Shown: piece after piece, positions 10,901 through 22,900 of the stretch
Layout: each line of letters begins with the position of its first letter
Position numbering within the stretch: the stretch's first letter is position 1
Assembly: GCA_022829145.1 (NCBI GenBank)
Contig: CM040743.1
Span: forward strand, 34,761,841 to 34,825,840
Length of the DNA: 64,000 bases
Direction of reading: 5' to 3'
Source: Albula goreensis
Lineage: Eukaryota > Chordata > Actinopteri > Albuliformes > Albulidae
Position numbers and translations under genes: made by a program
The notes under the pieces: model-generated
What the model saw: only the letters and a program-made list of their open reading frames with translations
Told to the model about the DNA's origin: nothing
The model's database searches: none

Positions 10901-13900
10901 GGAATTTCCCGTTTGTTATATTGCATTGTCTGTCTCTAGTTTTCCAGTACAACTTTGAAGTAAAATAATGTTCAGAAGTTTTACAGTGGTAGTAGGTAGG
11001 AGCGTTGCAGGGGAGAACATAGTTGGCATTACTTAGAGAAGAAGAGTTTTTCTGTGTGTAGGATAATACTCTTCTCTAAATACAAGAGTGACTAATTTGA
11101 ACAATTTGGATGTCTGCATCCTGCCTAACTGGTTGTGTAAGCTGTGTAGTCCTCTGGTGTAATGGCTGCACAGCTCAGCCAGTGGACTACAGAGTGAAAA
11201 GCATGGGATGGAGGGAAAAATACACACACACATTTTACCTGATCAGATTAATGGTAAATTAATTGATTAATCAATGTAAGCTGTGGTATTTCACTAAGTA
11301 CATTAGTACGGAGGTTTTCTTTCTTCCTGTCTCTTCTTCTGCCTGTTTACCATATTCTCTATTTCTTTGTTTGCCTTTCTTTGAGTTTATTAATGATTCC
11401 TGATCTGTAGATCTATATTCATCCATCAGCTAAATGAGGGATGTAGCGAATAATTGCACATTTGCACGTTCAAATGAAAATCTGGCAATTTCTGTGAGAA
11501 TTGACTCCCTACAGAGACAAGTATTCATTTGCACCTCCTTGCATGAAAGTGAAGAATATCAATGATGTGTAACTACATTTCATACAGGGATTGTATGGCT
11601 GCTTGTATGAATATTGATCAGGCAGAATTAAACTGCTCATTATTGTATTTTGCCGTTGGTTAACAAGCCTTCAAATCTTTACCCATAAGAGTGATTAGTG
11701 TTCTTGTGTTGGCCTGTAATTTCATGTCAGCTTCACGGTAGTGCTGGACCATTGCTAGCCTGATACACATAGCTTGTGTTTGACCAGGTCCTTGTGTGTT
11801 CTCCCTTCCCACTGCCCCCCAGTGTGTCTGGAGTAGATGTTAGCTTACAGCAAAATGCCCAGTGTTCATTTAACACTGACAGTGTACATATGAGTCCGCT
11901 TACTCTCATACGTACACTGTTAGTGTTAAATTAAAATCAGACATTTTGCTGCACTGATAATGAAAATGCATTCTGGCAAAATCACCCATTTTGTTCATCT
12001 CTAAATGAGATCATGTAAGGTGATCAAATGGGATATCTTTGATGTACTGTGTATAGCAGTAAAAATGCATGTGTTTCATAAAGGAAGAAAGAAAGGGATC
12101 TGTCACCCCAGTGAAGGAAAAAGACAAAGGTAGAAGTGAAAACTGATGCAAAGGGTAGAGAGTGTGGAACATTCATTCATAGGTTAATTGCAGCATATTC
12201 CAGAATGCTTCACAGTGGACTTCAGGCTGGAGTATATACATAATGAAAGTGAAAGATTTTGAGCAATTTGGGCTTTTTACTTTATTTGCAGGAGAGCTGG
12301 TTGGTTGAAGTACCAATAGAATTTGATCACTGGATCTTTTAGTGGCCACTAGGTGGTGCCACATACCTTTGCGACTGAATCATTACATGTTATACTAAGA
12401 GGGATCTGTCTTTATCCCAGAGTGAACAGTTAAACTACAGTTTAACCTTCACAGAAAGGCTCTCTCAGATAATGATTGTGTTGTTCTGTTTGTGCATCTG
12501 TTTGTGTGATCTCTCCAGGCCTGTTGTGCGCTCCCTTCCCAGTAAACAGATGTTTGAACACGTTGTTGGCCGACACAATGTTCTTTTCGTCTACATTGGA
12601 GGGGAGTCACCACTGAAGGTAAGCACTGTGCATTGGGGCTCCTGCACTGAAATGGGAAAAAGTGTTTCTCATAACCCGAATTCTGTTCATTTTGTAAGTT
12701 GCTCACATGCAGTCCCGTATATTAGAAAAGACACCAAATAAGATACCACATCAGGTTTTTCAAACCTCAGATTATGAGATATCAATCTGAATATTAATAA
12801 GTGAAATTATGTCTGATTGCTGTAGTAACAAAGTTGAGGGAAGTTTTGTCCGAACCAGAAGACATATTTAAAATTGCGGTGTCTGGCTTTGATCGTGTCT
12901 GCTTTTGGTTAGCGTCCCCGTGTTGAGATAGCTCCGGTCTTATCATCCCGTAGGAGAAGTACATCGAAGTGGCCTCCGAGCTGATCGTCTTCACGTACTT
13001 CTTCTCCGCAGCCGAGGACATCTTGCCCAAGGTGAGTTTCCGTCTGCCAGTTTCCCCTATCTCTCCCACTGCCATCCGCTCCTCCGACATTCACCCAAAA
13101 CAGATAACGCCAGCTACTGTTTCATCTTTATCCTCTTAACTTTCCTTTTTATGGCTTCCTTTCATCTTTCGGGTGGAAAAGAAGATTTAAAAGAGTGTTA
13201 GCAAGTTGAGGGTTTTTGCTTAAGCCTTTTGTAGTTTCAGGAAGCGGAGTGGGAAGATGAAGATGGGACCGATTAAAGGGAAACACTCTGTATTTCACCA
13301 CATAAAAGATGAAGGCTTAAAACTCTACTGACAGCAGCCTTGTAAAAAAAAAAAATCCTACACGCTCATACATTCATGTCATGTTTTTGGAACTGTCTAG
13401 ATCCTGTAGGTTTTACGTTTTGTTGTTTGGTAGCAACTAGGACCACAGTTTTTTGGGCCACAGAAATGAAATAGAAGTTTAATTTGAACGAATTCCCACC
13501 CGCATAGAAAAGAACTTAGAAATGCATGAAAGTCAGCACACAAATGGGAGACATCATTCAGAATTTGCAGGGAAGCAGAACTAAAACTTGAGGATTGTCC
13601 TTTAGAACGGGGCTGTTGTCTACTCCTGCGACACCAGGACCGTGTCGAAGCTGATGCGAAACTGGGCTTTAGGTTGCTCGTGGGGGGTTGGGGCGGTGAA
13701 GGGGCACCTGCTGACAGGAGATTAAGGGAATCCAAGCGACGGGAATCTCCGACCGGAACAGGGGGGCCTCGGAGCAGTGTCCCGCAGCTCAGCCTGGGGA
13801 ATTAATTGATGCGTTCTCCTTGCGATCGTGCCCTTTTCCTGTTGCCGGAATGAGGAGTGTAGCACAGGGAGTGTGAGATGTCAGGCCGTTTGCCGATGGT

Positions 13901-16900
13901 GAGAGAGCTGGAACGTTGGTCCCTTTTTTTCTGTGCTCTGCTGAGTCACACTTGGCAGTGTAACACTAAGCTAACTCATTCCAGTCAGAAATTATTATGA
14001 GTGCCCTAATTACATGAAATTTCTTTAATTATTATTTCATTCAGGTATCAGTTCCATTTGAAGTTTTTTTTTTTTTTTTTTTTCGTTATTTCATGGTTAT
14101 TATTTCCCTCTTTCTTCTATGTGTACACTTATCAAAGATTGACACACACTTTTACTTAAAAATGGATACATGAAGAAGGTGCAGCTATTAATCTGTGAAT
14201 GTGCTCCCAATGGTATATCTTCTCACAAGATAGAAAGCAATTTTAATTTAATTGAATCACGTTCAGCGTATTCATTCAAGTATCTAATAGAATCCACATC
14301 ACAACACCCATTATTATTTGACCTCCTTCCCCCTCCCACTGGAGACCTCAAACCTTTATTTGGCCATTGCCAAATCCCTTCATTTGAAACGCCATGGCAT
14401 CACCAAATACAGAGAGCTTGGCATAGTACGTACTTCCAGTTCATTTTAAGTGTCAGTTTCACTGTTCTGTAGATGCAAAGACTAAGTCTGTCTTGTTTAT
14501 GTGTATATGGTTTTTGTAGGCAGGTTTATAATGAGAACACATAAATGATACATGTCATGTGTCCTGATGTGTGGTTTCAACACATATGATTTAACTTCAG
14601 ACGTTTTTAGAATGTATTTACATACAGCATGACCATTGATTGAATTCTGGCCACACTCTATGTAAGACTTTCTGAAGACATTTGCTTATGGCAAATGTTG
14701 ATTGAAGTCTTTGTATGTGACAGCGTAGTGTCCATGCGCCATATAACAACACTATACATAGATGAGTTGCAGATTTTGCCTGATCAGCTTTTTGTGATTA
14801 ACTTTATTCCCTCAGAGTTAGGAGTATGTGTATGAATTCCACCCAACCCACAATGTGATTTGTTTCTGTGATATAAAAAATTGTACATAAATTGCTTGCA
14901 TAATTCATAGAATAAGATCAGCAGACTCTTGAAGGATAATAAAACATGTAGTGTAAACACTGAACATTAATCAGGCAAAGCGATCTTGCGACATTCTTTC
15001 CAAAAGTTTTGCAGTTGCAGGATGTAACTTACAGAAGCAGGAAATTAATTCTCTGTGTGTGGTGTATAATTCATCGTCCTGACGGTATTGGTGATCTTTG
15101 AAGTCAAAAACAAGAAAAAAAAATGCAAGATTTTCTTTAGATCTTTATTTATTACATGACGTTATTTATTTGCTTTGTAGGCTCTTGTATCCATGCCGGC
15201 TTGCCTGGAACACATATTGTCTGTTCATACAGCTTGTTTACAGAAGCATTTCAGGTGAAAGGAGCAGCCCAAGGGCACAAAGTCAGAGTCAAACTTTAGA
15301 ATTGAGCCTGTCTGGAAAGTCTAGATAAGACCAGCTCTGTGGTCTCTCTACCATATTACTTTCCTTCAAGTTAAGGACGGCTCGCAAATTGTCAAAGCAA
15401 GGACCTGTCATGCTCTGTGTTTCAGGAGGTGACTCTTCAAGAGATCCCCTCTGTCGCAGTGTTTAAGGATGGAACCTACTTTCTGTACGATGGTAAGTCG
15501 TATCCTCCTTATCTTGAGAAAGGTTTGCTTAAGTTGCACTTACTCTACTGTGTAACCATGAACAAAGCAAACATTCATCTGTGGTCTTTCGGGTTTGTCA
15601 TTTGTTTATTTTAGCACTGAAATGTTTGTCCATGCTGTTGAATAGCGCCAACTCTGACTTTGTTTTTCCAGTGATGAATTATTTATATGAACACAGCCGA
15701 TGCTGCTCTGTTCTGTTGACACATTTTACTGGGCACTTTTTTTTCCAAAGCATCTGCAGGAAGTTCACTTGTATTTTTGCACAGCGGTTCTGTAGATCTT
15801 TTATACAAGTTAATGATTAATCATGAAAATAGAGTGACCCAAGTCACTCTTTTCAAGAACAAATTGAACGCATTTTCGTGTACTGATGCTTGTTACAATA
15901 CTGTTTCTTTTTCCTTCAACCATCAATGTTACACATGTACTCAAAATATTTGATACCATTAGTTTTCAAGATGAATATCCATCACAACGCAAAAGGAGTA
16001 GTCTTGAAGGCCCAGAAAAGACCTACTGTGACTTCTGCCTACCCCCTTGGCTTGATTTATGTTATACTTTCCTCAAATCAAAAGTCAGAAGGGTGCTTTA
16101 CAGCTCAATTACATCCGCCAGCACTGTTTGGCTCATAGTCAGGCTGTTGCAGTGATATTTCTATTGCTGTGAGATGAGAACGTCTGATGTGAATGTATGG
16201 GCCAATTGGTCCGAACACCACAGAGTGTTCCAAATTCCACAGGGGCCATGCTGGCCTCAACATCTGTGTTGTTGAGAGGCTTTCCATGTGCGCTTGGGAC
16301 CTCTCGGTCAGAACATCTGCGTCCTGAGGGATTGTGGGGTATGGGAGACTCCAAATGTGGTGTGGTCCAAGACCAACTTTCCTAGAGAAGTGATATTTTA
16401 ATCCCTATATTTCCTTTTTTGAAATTTTAAATCTGTGCTTCTGTGAGAGAGTGCAGTCATTGCAATGTCTGCTGGCTGAGCCGCACAGACTGCAAACGTG
16501 CTGACTGAAATCTTCCCTTCCTGGGTGATGCTGTCACTATTTGGCAACCACTGCAGGGTTGCCAGGAACTTCCAGGATTTGATGCGAGACTATTCTTTGT
16601 GCTGAGTTTAAGTGCTTTGGCAGGCCACCTGATACATCCACCATTAACTGTCTAGCTAGCAATTGGCTTGTGTGGACCAAGGCCCAACACTAGATAAAAC
16701 CATCCTTTAAGCATTGTTAGTGTAGGGGAGAAAGGCCTGCATGTTTCCAAGATCTTTCGCTTCTGACCCACTGCGTGTGATCATATCATTGTGTGCTGGA
16801 ATTTAACCACAAACTTTAATGGAAATCTCTTAGTCAGTCTTACTCACTGGTCTGTGGTGGAGCTGTCTGGGAACAGGATCCACGGAATCGACTTATAGCG

Positions 16901-19900
16901 AATTCTATTCACTGGCTGTTCTCAGTCACAGTCACTCTTGATTGGTTCGCTGGTTTCCCTCCGTCAGCGTGACAGCACCAGCATGTTCTCCTTCATCACC
17001 TCCTCAATGTTGCCATTCCAGTGCAGGTGGGGGGGCAGACGGTAGCGGAATAGCAGGGCATCAAGGCACAACGCCACCAGGAAGGGGGTCCAGTAGTGGG
17101 CATTGGAAAGGCGCTGGGACCGGTGCAGGGCGTGCAGCACAAACTCCAGCCCGTCGCCCTCCTCTCTGAGCCGTGTGTCTGTCTGCTGGACCTGCCCGTT
17201 GTAGAAGAAAGCCTTCCGTAGCCAGAAGCTCAGCAGGAAGGGGTCTCGGCAGTGGATCCGCACCACAAACACTCCACCATCCGGGGAGTCCTCCAGGACC
17301 TGTATGCACATTGTGTCCACCTCGTCCAGCTCAGCCACGGCCCCGGCCCCAGCATCAGGGACAGCAGCAGGGAGAGGGGGAAGGCAGGCCGAGTGGCTGG
17401 ACTGATGTGGATTGGTTGGGTCGGGCTGTGTCCTGCCCTCTGATTGGCTCAGATCAGCAGACATTTTTGCCAGTTCTGGTATGGCCAACTGTCCGACAGG
17501 TTGGTCTTTGAGTACAGCTCTTGGGAGGAAAAAAACAAAGGTTTATTAAATACCTCACATCCTGCACAGTTTTGTTCATATTTATGTTCTGGGCTCTTAT
17601 ACTTATTTTCTTCCATATTGTGAAACTGAGCTCCCTGTAATTTCTTTTTCCAGTGGGTATACAGGGAAGCATTTATGGGCATTATTATAAATTTTGTGGC
17701 TATTTACAAAGGGCTGCACCTCTTTCCCGATAAGGACCCTGTGTGTCAGAAGGAGACCCATAGAGACAAATGGAAACTAAAAGAACACAAGTCTGCTATT
17801 TGCATGTGGCAATTGCCTAGAGTCTATTAAGCTATAAAAATAGAATGGTAGAGCTGTAAAAATCGAAGAGAAATTGGTTTAGGAGCTAGAAGAGAAAAAT
17901 ACCTGGTTTCTACTATGTAAAGGTTTTATTTTTCTAAGATTTGTGTTGACGTTTTTACTCCTTTCTCTATTAATGTTGGTAGTACAGTTTATTTTAGGTT
18001 AGGACTCACAATGATGACATCGTAATGTCAGATTTATGTTGTTGAAAATCCAGTTTGTGGTTTGGGTGTAATGTATGAATTACATTAGCTACCCGTTTAA
18101 TGTTTAAGAATTTATATTGACATGCACCATTTCCCAGAAAGCAGCATAACACTAGTTTGCGCTGTACATAGTCTTCTTTAAAGTAAAGCTCAGCAAACTC
18201 GGCTTGGACTTTTTAGCCTTGTTGGTGAATAAGTTACGGAATATCTGAGGGTAATGACTGTATTTTGCTGAAAGTTGGCAGCCCATTGATTCCGAGGGTT
18301 GATGTGTATCAAAATTGTGGCTGAGTCCCGAGTTTCATATCCACAGCCTGTCTTGCCAAACTGGCTCATCTGGTTTCATTTCAAATGCAGCTGATCTTGA
18401 CTCATTGTTCAAATACAGCTATGAACGTTACAAGAAAACTGAAGTTGATGTGAAGCCTGACCACTTTGATAATTTTTTTTTTTTTTTTTTTTTACATAGA
18501 CATTAAACATACAGTGTATTAAGTTGTACGTTTGAAACTTCAAGTTTCTGTGGTACAGAATTGTTGAAAAAGTGACACAGTGCCATCGATGACATTACGA
18601 ATATGATGCATGAGTAAGGCATAGTGTTAAAAGAAAAACTTGAGCTCAATGAAAACACTTGTGAATTAGTTTCAGCATATGTTATTCTGCCTTGCTCCAT
18701 GAAAAACACAAATCCACTTACCCACCGGTGCACACACACCCCCAAATTCTGCAGTTTCTCTGTGTATTCAGGACAATATTTTTACTAGTCTTAGATTAAC
18801 AAAATGCAGCTCTTTGGAAAGGACAGATTAGATTAGTCTCAATGAGACTACGTGAAAGTGCAGTCACATCTCTCGTAATCTATGATTTATGCTGGTTTTC
18901 CATGTGCTCATGAGAGCAAGGAGAAAGGACTCAAAATAGTGAGTCAGCATTTTGCAGCGAGCCTCATTGAAATCCCCCATATCCCCTCTGAGTACTTACA
19001 ACTCCTGCTGGAGCTGGAGGTGTCCTGCTAACGGCCTCATACGCTCTGCCTGCTCTGGGTGAAGCGTTTTCCATGCACAGGACTTCACAAACACCAGGTG
19101 CTCCAGAAATACCTGCTGGAATGGGGTCACATTTGAATAGCTCCAGGTATGCTGCGAGCTCTCTCCTGTTCACGCCGTTTCCCTGAAGCTTGCAGCGCAG
19201 CTGTGTAATATTACCTGTGCAGAGGGTGAACGTGTCAGGTAGCCTGCCTCTTTCTCTCTCTCTCTCTCTCTCTCTCGCTCTATCACACAAACTTTCTCTC
19301 TCTCTTTCTCACTTACTCTCTCTCATCACTCAAACTCTCTCTCTCTTTCTCAATTATCCTCCTCCCTTTTGGTCAATAATAATCTTCCACTGTGTACTTA
19401 AAGCACACAGCCCCATAAGTTCAGATCAAGTGGAGAACTGGACCTCATGAGGAAGATAAGCAGAACCAGGTCTGGCTGTTTCTGGAAGATACCCTTATCC
19501 ATTCTGGTAGTTTGCATGGGTACTTACTGAAGAAAGTCTGGTAATATGCAATGCTCAGAGGCACAGTAGCACCATCTGGGAATCAAACCTGCCACGTCTT
19601 GGTTATGAGCCCAGTTTCTTCACCTCTGTGCTGCACTGATATCTGTGGGCTGTAGACAGCTGGCAGTGGAAGTTATTAGTTATTGTGTATGCTATATTTT
19701 TAGTTACTGTATAGCCTTCTGTATGTGGAACTTAACTGTTACCATGTCTTTAAGGTTTAAGTGCAAGCTTGCCCATGATGCTTTTCTTTCATATTCTCTC
19801 AAGGTTTCATTTTCTGTACAATCTACAAAAAGGCCAAAACTCCCAACCCCGATGAAGAGAAACATCAAAATGAAATGCGCTGCCATCTTTGCGAGTCACG

Positions 19901-22900
19901 TTTCAGCATATCTCTTTGTATTTCGATATCTCAGAAGTGCTAGTGAAATTTATTTCCACTCACTGCATGACATGAGAGACCACAGCATCTCCTGCCACCT
20001 GGATTATAAAAACTCATTATACTTTGTTTTCTTGGTGCAAATGAGAGAATTCAGTATCAGCTGTCAGTCAGTGCCATGAGAGTGACTGAAATAGATGAGA
20101 AGCCATATTGGTTCATATTGTGTTGGCAGTATATGTGGTATAGATGTCTTTGTTTCCCTGTTCCACACAGCCCAGTCACTTCTTATTTCAAAGTTAGCTT
20201 ATTGCTTTAAACTGGGTATTCTGTATGTCAATGTAGGATTAAAAAGATAGATAATTTAAGAAATACATATTTTACAAAAATGGCATATACTTCTTTTATA
20301 TGTAAAATTATGGGTTATACATATTTCCATATCAATTTTACATTTTTACATCTGCATGAAGGCCTGCGTTACTGTAATCCCTATTCTGTTAGTTCCATGG
20401 CACATGCTTTTTAATGATTGTGTACATGTTCACCTGATACTTTTTTGTTGTAGCATTGTAATAGCAACAGAATGGCAGAATATGCTATAATGTGTGCTGC
20501 AAGGCTAAATGAATGGCATTCTTAATTTTGCATTGACCAGAGTATTATGAGTCCTTGTAGTCTATAACTCTTGTGCCATCTTGCTTTCATCAGTGGACAA
20601 AACAGACAGTGATAGTAATTAGCGGGATGTTTTGTTTTGTTAAGAGTGACGCACTGTAGTCTCTTTAAAGTAACCACAGAGCTTTGTCCTTAAATTTGAA
20701 TAACAGATTTGCATGTTTCCAGTTCACAATATAAGTTATGGTGCAAACTGCAATTTGCTGGAGAAATATAAGCTGGTATTTACATGTCTACAAACAATAA
20801 TGTTTTATTCAAATCAATAGGAGGTAAATTCAAGGAAAGTTCTTTGCTTATTTGACCCATACACATTTAAGAATAAATATATTGAAGAAGGCCCCATTTT
20901 GGGGTGGATGAAAATAAATGTAGAATTCTTTTTTCTGTGGGTAGATTACATGGTCCGTTTATAATGTGGGTGATTAGCAGGGCCAAATCATACTGCATGG
21001 CTTGAGCATAGCTCTCACGTACACATGTTTCACGCCATTTAACATGTTATTATGCATTTATGTACTTGACAAGCGCTCTCATCTAGAGCGACTTAAAAGG
21101 CTGTTAATGCAAGAAACATTGAATTCAATCACTGGAGCTGCTGCAACATAAATACAGACCATTTGCAACGCACAGAACCACTCGCAATGCGTAGATGAAA
21201 CGCCATGCTTAATCTATGCACAATCAGTGCCAAAAAAAGGAATAAGCATCTCAGTGTTAGCTGATTATCCATAAGAGCACTATACAAAACAATCCATACT
21301 GCGTGCAACAATCAACTAAAAACGATCTATAAGAGCATCTGTATCTTGTATAAAACTAAGGAGTTCACCCTTTGCCTTTAGGAGAACTTTAGTGCTTCTT
21401 GGCATGCTGATATACAAGTTCTGAATAGTTTCTTGTGAGAATTTGGACCATTCTTTGAGAAAGAAGTCTTCCAGTAATCTGAGAGAGAGAATGAGGAAAC
21501 CTGTTTCACACTCTGTGCTCCAGAATGTCCCACAATGGTTCAATAACATTTTGATCTGCTGATTTAGGAAGATGTAATCATCCTGATAATTCAAAACCAG
21601 TCGTGAGTCATTTTATCAGTTTGCATGGAGCTGGGGACGTTATTGTCTAGCGTCACGAGGTAACAATGTTTGCGCAATAGGGTGCGCCTGGTCGCCTGAT
21701 GACTTTATATTCTGTGGCCTTAATTTTATCCTGTAGGGTAGTAATGAATCCATTGTTATTTATCCATATGCTATTCATACAGTTGCCCATTCCATAACAC
21801 AGCTAAGACCTATTATGTTTAACTGCTGGGAACAGGAAATGTGGTTTGCGGCTTTCTTTGGTTTTCTCCAGACATGTATGATATGTGAAAAGAGTGGGAA
21901 AAAAATGCCTCATGAGGCCATATTCCCCTGCTGGGAAGTTTTTTTGTCATTCTTGTGGATTTGCCTTGGGTACAACTGAATGGAAACCCTACAGTAAATA
22001 TCTGCTTCGTGAAGTGCGGCCACTGTTTTCAGATTTTTTTCATCAACTACCCTATTAAGTCTGTCTTTCCCTGTCAGTGAACCTCATCTTGGGACCACAG
22101 CTCTTCTGTTTAGTTTTTCCTTGAGAGGTAGAGGTTGTCATTATTTTCAACACTATTCCTCTGGACACATTAAATAATTTGACTGTTTTGATGGCTGACA
22201 CACCTGCAAGTTGGATACCAACTGTTTGAAAATGCACATCCTTTTCATTTCATATTTCTATCACTTTCTCTCTATCCCCTGTGTATGCTCTCTCATTATT
22301 TGCATTATCTTTCAACTTTGCTTGAATTATACTGTGTTTTCTGTGTCTAAAAATAGTCTGTTACCGTGCCGATAAGTCCTGTTTGGCCTGACACGTCTTG
22401 CGCAGTAATAAAGTAATTTTTAAGCAGACAGTGAGCAAGCTCTGTTAAAAAAATGTGACCCAGCCAACATGAGGGAACATGTTTTACTTTGCATAGATAT
22501 GATATCATATTACAACTGCAATGGAAAAAAAAAAAATTGGTGGCTGTGTGAGTAATGACAATTAATGGCACACAGCTGTCATCTCTGTTTAAAGTACATT
22601 TGTCATATGCAAAACAGCAAAAGCTGTGTGTGACCTGCCATGTTTTCATTCACAAAAACAGCTGTGATGTTACAAACCTGTTCACGCAAACGTATTACGT
22701 AAGATGGGGAGAGATCTTGTTTGACCAAAATAATTTTTTTTTTTTGTGTTCTCTTCGGTGGACTTTTGCAATGTTGAAAACCTGACTTTTGCAATGTTGA
22801 AATCCTATGTGCACAATTTGAAGGTAAGATGTATGATAGGTCAGGAGAAATGCCGTTCAACAGAAATAACACATACTTGTTTGTATGTAATATAGTTGAC

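Noticed and set aside
12794-13094. Antisense frames of 98 and 61 codons over TMX3 exon 8
   Set aside because: Shadows of the exon, with no splice support of their own.
18964-19290. 108-codon - strand frame beginning in the GA repeat (RERERERER)
   Set aside because: The start is simple repeat. A different frame of the same DNA gives the better exon at 19000-19115.
19645-20079. 144-codon + strand open frame in intron 9
   Set aside because: Cys/Ser/Phe-rich text without domain features or splice context; AT-rich intron sequence by chance.
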